Counted from the first letter of the stretch, positions 1 through 9,127 are shown. The stretch is 64,000 bases of DNA from Ignavibacteria bacterium (GCA_016873805.1 VGVZ01000012.1:1-64000), one strand, 5' to 3'. Notes: generated by a model not told the origin, from the letters alone. A program made the numbers and translations.

Positions 1-44
1 CTCTTGCCTTCGGCGATTTTCAAAGAACGAACATACACGGCCAT
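1..44 (-). CDS. start of a leftward gene, product unknown (partial)
   Basis: On the minus strand an ATG at 44 opens a frame that runs off the left edge, giving the 14 residues MAVYVRSLKIAEGK. A Shine-Dalgarno-like AAAGGA lies at 57-52, seven bases before the ATG, and a well-formed promoter sits just upstream at 102-74. The combination of promoter, ribosome site and open frame is the support; too little protein is visible to name a family. Confidence 0.45.
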   Translation of the reverse strand, partial: MAVYVRSLKIAEGK

Positions 45-73
45 CGAGAAGTCCTTTCGTCTGTGACTTCCCG

Positions 74-102
74 ATAATAGGTACTCTTTGTAAAAAGTAC
101 AA
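74..102 (-). promoter_or_regulatory. sigma-70-like promoter with overlapping inverted repeat
   Basis: Read on the minus strand, TTGTAC (102-97) and TATTAT (79-74) are separated by exactly 17 bases, close to the housekeeping consensus. The predicted start is near 67, about 23 bases upstream of the ATG at 44. GTACT (81-85) and AGTAC (96-100) form an inverted repeat that fills the spacer and touches the -35 box, so it could be an operator. Promoter assignment is by inspection only. Confidence 0.5.
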
Positions 103-116
103 GATTATTTTTTTGA

Positions 117-1007
117 AACGGCACTAGAGAGCTCCTTGAGCGCGGCAGCAAGCTTGAGGCAGTGGTCAGTGTATTGATGCTCAGGGAAGGATGGGACGTA
201 CCCGCTGTCTCAGTGATACTCCTACTCAGGAAGTTCTCGTCAAGAGTCTACGGGCAGCAGGTTGTTGGGAGAGGGCTGCGATTGAATGTCCGACAAGAAG
301 ATACGCAGGAGTTCTGTGCCGTTGTGGATCACGAAAAATTGAATCACCAGTGGCTGTGGGATATCGTTGGAGCCCGCATCAGAAAGGAAGTTGACCAAGG
401 AAACCTCTTCGGTGATGATGATCTACCACCTCGGCGCAAGCCGCAATTACTCGAGTCTCCTGAAAACCTCATTGATATCCCTGAACCGGAGGAAGAGGAA
501 GAGGCCGATTTCAGTGATATCGAGGGACTGACAGTTGTCGAGGGCGACTACCCTAATTGGGAAAAAATCCTTCAAAGCTTCCAATATGCGGAGGTCGTGG
601 AAATATCGAGAGTCGAGATTGAAAGTGTAAGGGGCAAAAGGCTTACGAAAGATGGTTTTACTGAGATTGTCGAACCACCCGCTGAAGTTCCAACTGCGAA
701 TAGAAACGAGGATTCGGATCTCCACGAGTTGGTGGAGTCGCTGAAGCACAATGTCCGCGACGTCGCTGCCGCGCTCCTAGCAGAGGATGGAATTGGATCA
801 CACGAACTCGGATACTTTTATAATGTCCTTATGGATCATGTAAGAGAAAAGCTCCTCGATGGAAAAAGCGCCGGATTGGCCACCGTCGACTCGCTCAAGC
901 ACGCTATCCGCCACCGGCATAATATCGCACACAATTTCAGGGAGAAACCAGGTTTGGTTGCCAGCATGATTAAGTATATGAAGAGAGATCCCAATGCCAG
1001 CCAGTGA
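117..1007 (+). pseudogene. 5'-truncated DEAD/DEAH restriction-type helicase (C-terminal part)
   Basis: The frame encodes the last part of a superfamily 2 helicase of the type III restriction/Res kind. It starts inside the second RecA domain: motif V reads REGWDVPAV and motif VI reads QQVVGRGLRL, followed by about 220 residues of C-terminal extension with an acidic stretch. Motifs I-IV (Walker A, DEAH) are absent. Residues encoded at 117-161, before the first usable start (GTG at 162), still read like helicase (LLERGSKLEA), whereas in-frame stops lie at 75, 78 and 114. I infer a deletion or rearrangement joined this fragment to the promoter region on its left. It overlaps the downstream nuclease gene by 14 bases, so both probably belonged to one defence locus. 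It could not work as a helicase alone. Confidence 0.75.
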
Positions 1008-1344
1008 GCACGGAGATTTCGAGAATCCCAAGAAATCGGCCTATTCAGTGGAGAGGTACGAGTCTACATGGGAGCTAGAGTACATGAAGAAACTCGAGCG
1101 TGACAAGACAGTGGCAAAGTGGACAAAGAACCATGGCATTGTTATAGAATACATAACCGAGGCTGGCAACAAGAGGGGTTATCGACCTGACTTCCTTGTG
1201 GAACTTGTTGATGGAACCAAGGAACTCCACGAGGTCAAGGGCACTCAATTTCTCGACAATCCGGATACGATTCGGAAACACGAACGTGCCCGCACATGGT
1301 GTCGCCAACGTGGGATGAACTTCATAGTCATCACAAGAACATGA
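994..1344 (+). CDS. small PD-(D/E)XK nuclease, TnsA-like fold
   Basis: This 116-residue protein has the core of a PD-(D/E)XK endonuclease: YRPDFLVEL (the catalytic Asp), then LHEVKG (Glu-x-Lys), with an upstream Glu in STWELEYMKKLE, the arrangement seen in the TnsA catalytic domain and related small nucleases. Its start overlaps the end of the helicase fragment by 14 bases, indicating translational coupling. The inferred role is DNA cleavage together with the helicase, in a restriction-like defence module that has lost its front end. The nuclease itself looks intact. The fold call rests on motif spacing and could be a neighbouring subfamily such as VSR-like. Confidence 0.6.
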   Translation: MPASEHGDFENPKKSAYSVERYESTWELEYMKKLERDKTVAKWTKNHGIVIEYITEAGNKRGYRPDFLVELVDGTKELHEVKGTQFLDNPDTIRKHERARTWCRQRGMNFIVITRT

Positions 1345-1523
1345 AGCGAAAATCCGTTGTTCCACACACAAAAGGCCGGAATCCCCTCTTTTCCATCTTC
1401 TCGCTTCGGCTCACCCCCTTGCTTCGTCCCTACCTTCTCAAAGGAGTTCCCCTTGCATCTTTTCATCAATTGGCCTATCGTTTGCAGTCGCATGAACCGT
1501 CAGACAAATTTTGAGGAGAGGAC

Positions 1524-2747
1524 ATGGGCATAACGGGCACCTGGGTCATTAGATTTCTTCTTGCATCGTTATTCATACCGATTGTTCTCGGCGCAACATC
1601 CGAGGAGGAACTCCGACTGCGTGCGCAGAGGATCGCACAGGAAACGATCATCGTCGACACGCATATCGATGTTCCGTATCGTCTTCAGACGCGGTGGGAA
1701 GACATTTCTACGCGCACGGCGAGAGGGGATTTCGATTATCCGCGTGCAAAGGCAGGTGGACTCAACGCTCCGTTCATGGCCATCTATGTCCCTGCAAATC
1801 GCGAGAACCAGAACGCGAAATCTGTGGCTGATAGTCTCATTGACCTCGTCGAGGGGTTTGCGAAACGGTGGCCCGACAAGTTCGCGCTGGCACGAACCGT
1901 TTCGGATATTCGCGCCCAATTTAGGGAGGGGAAGATTTCTCTCCCGATGGGGATGGAAAACGGAGCCGGGATAGAGGGAAGACTGGAAAACGTTCAGCAC
2001 TTCTACGATAGGGGAGTCCGATACATCACCCTCGCGCATTCACGCGACAACCACATCTGTGATTCGTCGTACGATACCACCCGAACCTGGAGAGGCCTCT
2101 CCCCGTTTGGAAAGAAGCTGGTCAGTGAGATGAATCGCGTCGGCATGATGATCGACGTCTCGCACATCACCGACGACGCCTTCTCTCAGGTGATTGAGCT
2201 CTCGAAAGCCCCCGTCATTGCGTCCCATTCGGCCTGCCGCCATTTCACTCCCGACTGGGAACGGAACATGTCCGACGATATGATTCGGAAAATGGCTGAG
2301 CAAGGGGGGATCATCATGATGAATTTCGGGTCTTCGTTTCTCCGGCAGGAGATCCTTGTGAAAGAGGAACACGAGCAGCTGGTCATTCGTGAACATCTCC
2401 GCACCAACAGACTGCGGTTCAGCGATCCCGAGGCCCAGGCCTTCATCGCCGAATACCGAAAGAAGAAGCCTGTCATGTACGCGGACGTCAAAGATGTCGT
2501 TACCCATATCAATCACGTCGTCCAGCTTGTCGGAATTGACCATGTCGGCTTGGGCTCAGACTTCGACGGGTTAGGAGACAGTCTCCCGACCGGTCTCAAA
2601 GACGTCTCCTCCTATCCCAATCTCATCTATGAGCTTCTGAAAGCAGGCTACTCCGAGCCCGATATCAAGAAGATTCTCAGCGAAAACTTCTTCCGTGTCT
2701 GGTCCTCCATCGATCGGGTTGCCCGTCAACTTCAATCTCAACGCTAA
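1524..2747 (+). CDS. exported membrane-dipeptidase family protein (peptidase M19)
   Basis: The 407-residue protein belongs to the renal dipeptidase family, zinc enzymes that hydrolyse dipeptides and often accept a D-residue at the C-terminal position. Family metal ligands can be matched: H47 and D49 in VDTHID, bridging E145 in GMENG, H214 in DVSH and H235 in ASHS; GSDFDG follows near the C-terminus. The first ~23 residues form a signal peptide, so it acts in the periplasm or outside. GAGGAG lies about eight bases before the ATG. It heads a run of four exported proteins, three of them peptidases, suggesting joint breakdown of short or D-containing peptides. Length is normal for the family. Confidence 0.92.
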   Translation: MGITGTWVIRFLLASLFIPIVLGATSEEELRLRAQRIAQETIIVDTHIDVPYRLQTRWEDISTRTARGDFDYPRAKAGGLNAPFMAIYVPANRENQNAKSVADSLIDLVEGFAKRWPDKFALARTVSDIRAQFREGKISLPMGMENGAGIEGRLENVQHFYDRGVRYITLAHSRDNHICDSSYDTTRTWRGLSPFGKKLVSEMNRVGMMIDVSHITDDAFSQVIELSKAPVIASHSACRHFTPDWERNMSDDMIRKMAEQGGIIMMNFGSSFLRQEILVKEEHEQLVIREHLRTNRLRFSDPEAQAFIAEYRKKKPVMYADVKDVVTHINHVVQLVGIDHVGLGSDFDGLGDSLPTGLKDVSSYPNLIYELLKAGYSEPDIKKILSENFFRVWSSIDRVARQLQSQR

Positions 2748-2767
2748 CAGAGAGGAACTTCAGCGCC

Positions 2768-3667
2768 ATGATCTTTCGATCGCTCTTTGTGACACTGGTT
2801 CTGTTGGCCCTCCATTCCCCCGCCAACGGCCAATCTAAGAAGCTCAAGGTGTATATCTCCGTGGACATGGAAGGGATTTCCGGCGTCGTGACGGATGATC
2901 AGCTCAGTCCCTCCGGATTTGAGTATGAACGATATCGCGAGGTCATGACGCGCGAAGCACTCGCCGCTGTGCGGGCCGCAAAGGAAGCGGGCGCGACCGA
3001 AATCCTTGTCAGCGACTCACATGGAAATGGCGAAAATCTCATTGTCGACATGTTCCCGAAGGAAGTTCGCGTCATTCGGTCGTGGCCCCGGCGACTTTCG
3101 ATGATGGCGGGGATTGATTCGACGTTTGACGCCGTCATCTTCATCGGCTATCATTCCTCGATTCATAACCAGAGAGGGGTTCGCGCTCATACCTTTTCCA
3201 GCGCACGGATCGCCCGAATCGCGATCAACGGCGTGGAGATGACAGAAGGGGCCTGGAACGCGGCCATTGCCGGCTACTTTGGCGTCCCCGTCGTGATGGT
3301 TTCGGGAGATGAATATGCAATCACTGAGCTCCAGCAGGCGGTCGGCAACATCGAGGGAGCTGAGGTGAAGAAGAGTCTGGGATACCATTCGGCGAACACA
3401 CTCACGGCCGAAGCCGCGGCCGAGCTCATCTATCAGAAAGCCCGGAAGGGATTGGAGAGGAGAAAGGATTTCCGCCCGTACGTCGTCCGGACACCTGTGA
3501 CACTCGATCTCACGTTCAAGCACTACCGCCCCGCCGAAGTCCTCGCGTATCTGAAGTTTATCGAACGGACGGGTACGCACTCCATCCGTTATCTCGGAAA
3601 GGACATGCTGGAGATTGCCGACTTCATGGTGTTTCTGTCGAACTACAGTATCGGCCTGGAGCCGTAG
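2768..3667 (+). CDS. exported D-aminopeptidase DppA-like (peptidase M55)
   Basis: The 299-residue protein matches the DppA family of zinc D-aminopeptidases, which release N-terminal D-amino acids. Visible family features are SVDMEGISGV (D33, E35), VSDSHGN (H85), GYHS (H129), a following His (H141) in the position of the catalytic base, and NGVEMTEGAWNA. Classical DppA is cytoplasmic and about 274 residues; here a signal peptide (residues 1-22, ending NGQ) makes it exported. It starts 20 bases after the M19 gene and is very likely cotranscribed with it. Together they could take D-Ala-containing peptides to free amino acids. The exact substrate is inference. Confidence 0.9.
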   Translation: MIFRSLFVTLVLLALHSPANGQSKKLKVYISVDMEGISGVVTDDQLSPSGFEYERYREVMTREALAAVRAAKEAGATEILVSDSHGNGENLIVDMFPKEVRVIRSWPRRLSMMAGIDSTFDAVIFIGYHSSIHNQRGVRAHTFSSARIARIAINGVEMTEGAWNAAIAGYFGVPVVMVSGDEYAITELQQAVGNIEGAEVKKSLGYHSANTLTAEAAAELIYQKARKGLERRKDFRPYVVRTPVTLDLTFKHYRPAEVLAYLKFIERTGTHSIRYLGKDMLEIADFMVFLSNYSIGLEP

Positions 3668-3688
3668 GAGGGATGCAGGGTAGGTTCG

Positions 3689-4564
3689 TTACGGTGAGGT
3701 GAGTCGGCGTTTGTCGCTTCCGTCCGCGTTCATCGTCCACAACGCACCATCCCCCTTGGCCGTGCGTGTAAAGACGATACGCGAGCCATCCGGGCTCCAC
3801 GCCGGGTAGTCCCCACCTTCGGTGGTCAGCTGAACGAATGCCTCTCGGACAAGATCCAGTTTCCAGACTTGGGCCTCCCCTCGCACATCTCTTCGGCTCA
3901 TCACAATGGTGGTCGCCGCGGAGTTCATCGAACTGAATCCCCACTCATTGATCGAACTGAACAGGATGATCGTCCGAATGACGCCGGTGCCGAGATCGAT
4001 GGCTTCGATACGGTACAGCAGTTCACCGGTAAAACCCGTCGCGCGAGCCGTGAGGTAGATCAGCTCTTTCCCGTTTGGATGCCATTGGGGATAGCTTCCG
4101 ATGATTCCAACCATGCGCAGATCACCGGTGCTGAGCTCAAGCAGCATAAACTCGGATCTCATGAACACCATCCGCGTCCCGTCGGGGGACCATGCCGGGC
4201 GAATGTCGCCCGGTCCGTCCGTCAATCGGGTCAGGCTGTCACCATTCGATCGCACCTTCCAGATCTTTCCGAGCGACGAATAGGCAACCCAGCGGGAGTC
4301 GGGTGACCAGGTGATCCCAATTCCATCGTCCCCCCTCAACAATCTCACGTTTGCACCCGAGGAATCCACCAGGTAAATTCCCAGTGTTCCTCCGATGCGC
4401 GCGGTAAATGCGATCGTCTTCCCATCGGGAGACCATGCGGGCCGGACATGCTCGTAGCTCTGTTCGACAAAACGGTCCTCGCTGGAGGTGGGGAGATTAC
4501 ATCCGGACAGGATGAGGACCCATCCCCACACCAGCATCCACGTCATGGAAACACTTCGGATCAT
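3689..4564 (-). CDS. TolB-like WD40-type beta-propeller lipoprotein
   Basis: The 291-residue protein carries repeated TolB/PD40 propeller units, seen as AWSPDGKTIAF, TWSPDSRWVAY, AWSPDGTRMVF and AWSPDGSRIVF. The N-terminus is a lipoprotein signal with lipobox LSGC, so it is probably anchored in the inner or outer membrane. I chose the ATG at 4564; an upstream in-frame TTG at 4630 would put 22 extra residues before the signal peptide. It points leftward between the exported peptidases and is divergent from the P1 peptidase. Such short propellers usually bind peptides or proteins; whether it serves the neighbouring peptidases is a guess. There is no Pal/OmpA domain and no true TolB N-terminal domain. 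Confidence 0.8.
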   Translation of the reverse strand: MIRSVSMTWMLVWGWVLILSGCNLPTSSEDRFVEQSYEHVRPAWSPDGKTIAFTARIGGTLGIYLVDSSGANVRLLRGDDGIGITWSPDSRWVAYSSLGKIWKVRSNGDSLTRLTDGPGDIRPAWSPDGTRMVFMRSEFMLLELSTGDLRMVGIIGSYPQWHPNGKELIYLTARATGFTGELLYRIEAIDLGTGVIRTIILFSSINEWGFSSMNSAATTIVMSRRDVRGEAQVWKLDLVREAFVQLTTEGGDYPAWSPDGSRIVFTRTAKGDGALWTMNADGSDKRRLTSP

Positions 4565-4663
4565 GATTCGACTCTCAGATCGGCAATTCGTTGACTGTTT
4601 CAATATTGAGACGATTTTGACAACTTGCAATCGAATTCACAACGATTCAGGAAGGAAACTGAT

Positions 4664-5794
4664 ATGAGACTGCGTTTGCTCATACTCACACTGGCCGCAG
4701 CGTATTCTTTTCTCTCATCGCAGGAACGACCCCGACTTCGTGATCTAGGGGTCGAAGTCGGCATCTTCAAACCGGGAGCATTCAATGCCATCACGGATGT
4801 TGAAGGAGTGGCGGTCGGCCACGTCACACTCGTTCAGGGCGAATCCGTCCGGACTGGCGTGACGGTCGTTCAGCCGCACAGGGGGAACATGTTCAGGGAC
4901 AAGGTGCCGGCCGCAATGTATGTCGGCAACGGATTCGGCAAACTCGTCGGCTACTCGCAGGTTCAAGAGCTCGGTCAGCTTGAAACGCCCATCGTATTAA
5001 CGAACACGTTGAGCGTCTGGGATGCGGCGAATGGTCTTGTGGACTACATGATTTCCCTGCCAGAAAACAGGGATGTCCGATCGATCAATCCCGTTGTGGG
5101 GGAAACGAATGATGGAGGATTGAATGACATCCGCGGTCGGCATGTCACACGCGAACATGTTCTCCAGGCGTTGGAGAATGCCGCTTCGGGCCGCGTCGAG
5201 GAAGGGAGCGTGGGGGCGGGGACCGGGACGGTCGCGTTCGGGTGGAAAGGGGGAATCGGTACAAGCTCGCGGATCCTCCCTCGATCATTGGGTGGATTCA
5301 CGATCGGCGTGCTCGTTCAGACGAATTATGGCGGTATTCTCGAAATCGCCGGCGTCCCCATCGGCCGCGAGCTGGGACGATATTCCTTCAAGGAACACGT
5401 CGAATCGAATCCGGACGGATCATGCATGATTGTCGTCGCCACGGACGCCCCGCTGGAGAACCGCCAATTGACACGAGTCGCCCGGCGTGCGGTCCTTGCG
5501 CTCGGCCGATCCGGTTCGCCGATGAGTCATGGGAGCGGTGACTACGTGATTGCCTTTTCGACAGCGAAAGACGTTCGCATGTCTGCGCAACAGGAGCTGA
5601 CTCTTCAGGTACCGCGCGTACGGGAAGAAATCCTCTCTGGGCTCTTCCAGGCCGTCGTAGAGGCCACGGAGGAAGCGATCGACAACTCCCTTCTCAAGGC
5701 AACCAGCGTGAAAGGACACCAGGGGCGTGAGGTCGAAGCGATCCCGATCGCTGACGTTGTGCGGCTGTTGAAGACGTACGGGAAGATCCGCTAG
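4664..5794 (+). CDS. exported P1-family aminopeptidase (DmpA/BapA type, S58)
   Basis: This 376-residue protein belongs to the DmpA/BapA family of self-cleaving N-terminal-nucleophile aminopeptidases, some of which hydrolyse D- or beta-amino-acid peptides. The autoprocessing site is readable as G252-S253 in [14 protein letters not shown], close to Gly249-Ser250 of DmpA. Other family signatures are GVAVGHVT near the N-terminus, GSVGAGTGT and the GVLVQTNYG strand. The ATG at 4664 is preceded by AGGAAA and opens a signal peptide ending near SSQ; an in-frame ATG at 4625 would add 13 polar residues and is less likely. Family members often lack a signal peptide, so export fits with the M19 and M55 genes nearby. 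Confidence 0.9.
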   Translation: MRLRLLILTLAAAYSFLSSQERPRLRDLGVEVGIFKPGAFNAITDVEGVAVGHVTLVQGESVRTGVTVVQPHRGNMFRDKVPAAMYVGNGFGKLVGYSQVQELGQLETPIVLTNTLSVWDAANGLVDYMISLPENRDVRSINPVVGETNDGGLNDIRGRHVTREHVLQALENAASGRVEEGSVGAGTGTVAFGWKGGIGTSSRILPRSLGGFTIGVLVQTNYGGILEIAGVPIGRELGRYSFKEHVESNPDGSCMIVVATDAPLENRQLTRVARRAVLALGRSGSPMSHGSGDYVIAFSTAKDVRMSAQQELTLQVPRVREEILSGLFQAVVEATEEAIDNSLLKATSVKGHQGREVEAIPIADVVRLLKTYGKIR

Positions 5795-6981
5795 GGAGAT
5801 TGAGGTCCGACCGCGGGCGCTCGATCGCGTTCCATCATCTCGACAAACTGCCGGAAGAGGTAGTCGCTGTCGTGCGGTCCGGGGGACGCCTCGGGGTGAT
5901 ACTGAACGCTGAAGATCGGCAACGATCGATGACGAAACCCCTCGTTCGTGCCGTCATTGAGGTTGACGTGTGTGACTTCGATCGCCAGTGGATCAAATGT
6001 CTCAGGGTCGACGGCAAATCCGTGGTTCTGCGAAGTGATTTCCACCGATCCGTTCAACAGGTTTTTGACCGGATGGTTCGCGCCCCGATGTCCAAACTTC
6101 AGCTTGAAGGTCTTTGCGCCGAGCGCGAGGGCAAGGATCTGGTGGCCGAGACAAATTCCGAACAGCGGCTTCCGGCCGACGAGCTTCATGATGTTGGCGA
6201 TCGCATACCGCACAGCCGCTGGATCACCCGGACCGTTCGAAAGGAAGATCCCATCCGGATTCAACTCCAACACCTGCTCCGCGCTGTATGACGAGGGGAC
6301 GACTGTCAGGACACAGCCGTACGAGGAAAGCCGCCGGAGAATATTGTGCTTCACCCCGTAGTCGAACACGACAACCTTCCACTTCCCCCCCCCTGACCGG
6401 TGCTGCGCAAGGGGCGCAAGCGCAAACGGAGTGCGGTCGACTTCGTCCCATGAGTACGGCTCGCTCGTCGTAACCTGCTTGGTGAGGTCCAGCCCCTTCA
6501 TCTCGGGAGATTGCCTCACCTTCTGGAGCAATCGCGCATCATCAAGATCGTTGGCCGAGATGATTCCCCGCATCGCCCCTACCGTCCGAATCATCCTCGT
6601 CAGCATTCGCGTATCGATCCCCTGAATCCCCAGAATCCTGTGCCTCGACAACCAGTCGCCGAGACTCCCAATCGAGCGAAAGTTGCTGTGATAATCGAAG
6701 TACTCTTTGACGATAAAACCGGCGACCTGCGGCTTCACAGACTCCAGGTCTTCAAGATTGATCCCATAGTTGCCGATCAGCGGGTACGTCATCGTCACAA
6801 TCTGCCCGGCGTAGGATGGATCGGTGAGGATTTCCTGGTATCCGGTGAGACTCGTGTTGAAGACCACTTCACCGGTCGATTCACCCGTGGCACCGAAGGC
6901 CTCGCCTGTAAAGATTGTCCCGTTTTCGAGTACGAGTTTCGCCTGCACTTCTTCCTCGATGTGATGCCCCAAAATAGTCAT
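5791..6981 (-). CDS. carA: carbamoyl-phosphate synthase small subunit
   Basis: This 396-residue glutaminase subunit releases ammonia from glutamine for the large subunit CarB, feeding pyrimidine and arginine synthesis. The N-terminal CarA domain is followed by a class I glutamine amidotransferase domain with SNGPGDP, the nucleophile C277 in GICLGH, and H362/E364 in YHPEA. The ATG at 6981 has GGAA eight bases upstream; an earlier TTG at 6999 is less likely. It overlaps the P1 peptidase gene tail to tail by four bases. No carB lies in the window, so the two subunits are not adjacent here. Confidence 0.95.
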   Translation of the reverse strand: MTILGHHIEEEVQAKLVLENGTIFTGEAFGATGESTGEVVFNTSLTGYQEILTDPSYAGQIVTMTYPLIGNYGINLEDLESVKPQVAGFIVKEYFDYHSNFRSIGSLGDWLSRHRILGIQGIDTRMLTRMIRTVGAMRGIISANDLDDARLLQKVRQSPEMKGLDLTKQVTTSEPYSWDEVDRTPFALAPLAQHRSGGGKWKVVVFDYGVKHNILRRLSSYGCVLTVVPSSYSAEQVLELNPDGIFLSNGPGDPAAVRYAIANIMKLVGRKPLFGICLGHQILALALGAKTFKLKFGHRGANHPVKNLLNGSVEITSQNHGFAVDPETFDPLAIEVTHVNLNDGTNEGFRHRSLPIFSVQYHPEASPGPHDSDYLFRQFVEMMERDRAPAVGPQSP

Positions 6982-7405
6982 TAATTGAGTTCCAATCAAT
7001 CAGAGTATCGCCATCGCCGGATCGTCGAGGAGCAGTGGCGGAGTTGTTCATCGCATGTGACCGCGCGACGGAGACCCACCCGACGTGTGTCGGCTCCTCC
7101 AACACGTGAACATACGCGTCTGTCGATTTCTTTTGGTACGGTTCCCTCAAGCTTGGGAGGTGTACCCCGCGCGAGAGTCGTCAATGAAATAATCAGCGAC
7201 GATGCTCAGAGGGGAGTTTTCGATCAGACTTCACTTGCTACGTCAAAAACTGTCGTTCTCTCCACGAGCTTGATCTATCGCGTGCGTTTTCTTGCTTTCT
7301 CGGAGACACGGATACACCTCAAGACGGCAATCATGATGCGGCGGTCCCCAGATTTCTTGACAAACTTGGCAATAATCATTATTTTTGTTTGAAATTGGAA
7401 CATTT
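6982..7405. other. intergenic region between carA and hrcA
   Basis: This stretch of about 420 bases separates divergent carA and hrcA. Open frames here are arginine- and serine-rich shadows with no recognisable protein. The only signals I can support are an hrcA promoter at 7357-7385 and a short palindrome at 7371-7383. No CIRCE-type inverted repeat (TTAGCACTC-N9-GAGTGCTAA) is visible. Confidence 0.6.
7357..7387 (+). promoter_or_regulatory. hrcA promoter with internal palindrome
   Basis: TTGACA (7357-7362), a 17-base spacer and TATTTT (7380-7385) form a good housekeeping promoter. The same bases 7380-7387 (TATTTTTG) also fit the Bacteroidetes -7 element TAnnTTTG. Between the boxes lies the perfect palindrome AATAAT-C-ATTATT (7371-7383). 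The predicted start is about 13 bases before the hrcA ATG at 7406. Called by inspection. Confidence 0.55.
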
Positions 7406-8449
7406 ATGGCGCTTCAATCCAAAACGAGTGCACTCACCGATCGTCAGGAGAGCATCCTTCGACAGGTGGTGTTTCATTTTATTTGCACTGCGACGCCTGT
7501 CGGGTCACGCTACCTTTCCAAACGCGCCGGCGACCATTTGAGTCCTGCGACAATTCGGAATGTCATGGCTGATCTCGAGGAACTCGGATACCTGTCGCAC
7601 CCCCACACCTCTGCCGGCCGCGTCCCGACCGATCAGGGGTATCGGTACTATGTCGACTACCTGATGGAAATCGAGAGGATCAATCGGGAAGAGCTTTCAA
7701 AGATGGAACGACAGCTGGATCACGCGACTGATCCGAACGAGCTGTTTCGCGAGACATCGAGATTGTTGAGCAAGATTTCAAAGCAGCTCAGCATTGTCTC
7801 TTCCCCGCACATCAGCAACGGGATATTCGAGAAACTTGAGCTTCTTCCCATTTCGAGCTCCAAACTGCTCGTGGTTCTCTCGATCCGATCGGGGATCGTC
7901 CGCACCATTATGCTGGAGGTTGGTATAGAGTATCGCAGAGAGGCGTTGGAAGGTCTCAGCCGGATACTTAACGAAAGGCTTTCGGGGCTTACGCTCAGGG
8001 AGATCCGCGAAACGTTTCTCGATCGGACGAAAGATGTTCAGGATGAAGAGACCGGACTCGTCCGGCTCTTCGTGGATTCCGTCGATCAGCTCTTCAACGA
8101 AGAAAAGACCGACAAAGTCCATATTGCCGGGACCCAGAATATTCTGGAGCAGCCGGAATTTGTGGATCCCAAGAACTTCCGGAGCGTGATCGAGCTCATT
8201 CAGGATGAAGAGTTCATTGTCCACCTCCTTCAAAAACACGAGGGAGCGGAAGGCGATTATGTTATTACGATCGGCTCGGAAAACAAGGACAGCAAGGCCG
8301 AGGAAATCGGTCTCGTCTCTGCGACGTACAACATCGACGGAATCGCGGGCCGAGTCGGTATCATAGGTCCCAAACGAATGAACTACGGAAAGATTGTCCC
8401 GCTGGTCGATCACGTCGCAAAGATCGTTGCACGGTTGATGGCGAGCTAA
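7406..8449 (+). CDS. hrcA: heat-inducible transcription repressor HrcA
   Basis: The 347-residue protein is the HrcA repressor, which normally binds CIRCE operators to control chaperone operons. The N-terminal winged helix contains the family signature PATIRNVMADLEELGYLSHPHTSAGRVPTDQGYR (written here as key blocks: PATIRNVM, LGYL, HTSAGR), followed by the dimerisation and GAF-like domain ending near GIIGPKRMNYGK. The ATG at 7406 is chosen over an upstream TTG at 7385, which falls on the -10 box. It leads hrcA-grpE-dnaJ, the usual heat-shock order, but dnaK is absent and no CIRCE element is visible upstream, so self-regulation would need another site. Confidence 0.95.
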   Translation: MALQSKTSALTDRQESILRQVVFHFICTATPVGSRYLSKRAGDHLSPATIRNVMADLEELGYLSHPHTSAGRVPTDQGYRYYVDYLMEIERINREELSKMERQLDHATDPNELFRETSRLLSKISKQLSIVSSPHISNGIFEKLELLPISSSKLLVVLSIRSGIVRTIMLEVGIEYRREALEGLSRILNERLSGLTLREIRETFLDRTKDVQDEETGLVRLFVDSVDQLFNEEKTDKVHIAGTQNILEQPEFVDPKNFRSVIELIQDEEFIVHLLQKHEGAEGDYVITIGSENKDSKAEEIGLVSATYNIDGIAGRVGIIGPKRMNYGKIVPLVDHVAKIVARLMAS

Positions 8450-8476
8450 CAAGAAGTGAAGGAGGAATTACCGGTA

Positions 8477-9115
8477 GTGACCAATGAAGAAAAGAACCTC
8501 GGCGAGCGGCACGAGGAATCCACAGAGCAGCAGCCCTCACCCGACGGCGGGCCAGCCGAGTTGGAGATTGATCCAAATGCATCGCAGCTGGCCGAGCTGG
8601 AAAAACAAGTTGAGTATTACAAAGATCTCTTCTATCGCAAGGCGGCGGAGTTTGACAATTTCAAGAAACGGCTTGAAAACGACACTGCATCCGTTACGCG
8701 CTATGCCAACGAAGATCTGATCGTCGCTATCCTTCCGATCCTCGATGACCTCGAGCGGTCCCTGAAGCTGGGGAAGGAGCTCCAGGAGCCCGATCCCTTC
8801 TACAAGGGGGTTGAACTGATTCATCAGAAATTCTTGAAAATCCTCAACGCCCGCGGCGTTCGCGTACTGGAATGTGTCGGCAAGGAATTCGACGTGTCAG
8901 TCCATGACGCGCTGCTGCAAGTTCAACGTCCTGACGCCCCTCCCCATACGGTCGTGGAGGAGGTCGAAAAAGGGTACCTCCTGCACAACAAAGTCATTCG
9001 CCACGCGAAGGTCATCGTCTCGGCCGATTCGGCACATGATGAATCTGTGCCGGAGAAAGACGCGACCGAGAAAAACGACTCTCAGACCAAATCCAATCCA
9101 CAGACGAAAGAATAG
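8477..9115 (+). CDS. grpE: nucleotide exchange factor GrpE
   Basis: The protein (212 residues from this start) is GrpE, which drives ADP release from DnaK. A low-complexity acidic N-terminus leads into the coiled coil (ELEKQVEYYKDLFYRKAAEFDNFKKR) and the beta-domain with VSVHDALLQV and GYLLHNKVIRHAKVIVS. A perfect AAGGAGG at 8459-8465 lies 11 bases before GTG at 8477; the upstream GTG at 8456 would overlap the ribosome site itself and is rejected. The C-terminal tail is Lys/Asp/Ser-rich and probably disordered. It sits 27 bases after hrcA and 12 bases before dnaJ, so the three are one operon. Confidence 0.95.
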   Translation: MTNEEKNLGERHEESTEQQPSPDGGPAELEIDPNASQLAELEKQVEYYKDLFYRKAAEFDNFKKRLENDTASVTRYANEDLIVAILPILDDLERSLKLGKELQEPDPFYKGVELIHQKFLKILNARGVRVLECVGKEFDVSVHDALLQVQRPDAPPHTVVEEVEKGYLLHNKVIRHAKVIVSADSAHDESVPEKDATEKNDSQTKSNPQTKE

Positions 9116-9127
9116 TCGACCCTCGAA

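Noticed and set aside
6985-7392. 135-codon rightward frame in the carA-hrcA gap
   Set aside because: Arg/Ser-rich, no motif, starts inside the carA 5' end and runs through the hrcA promoter; read as noise.
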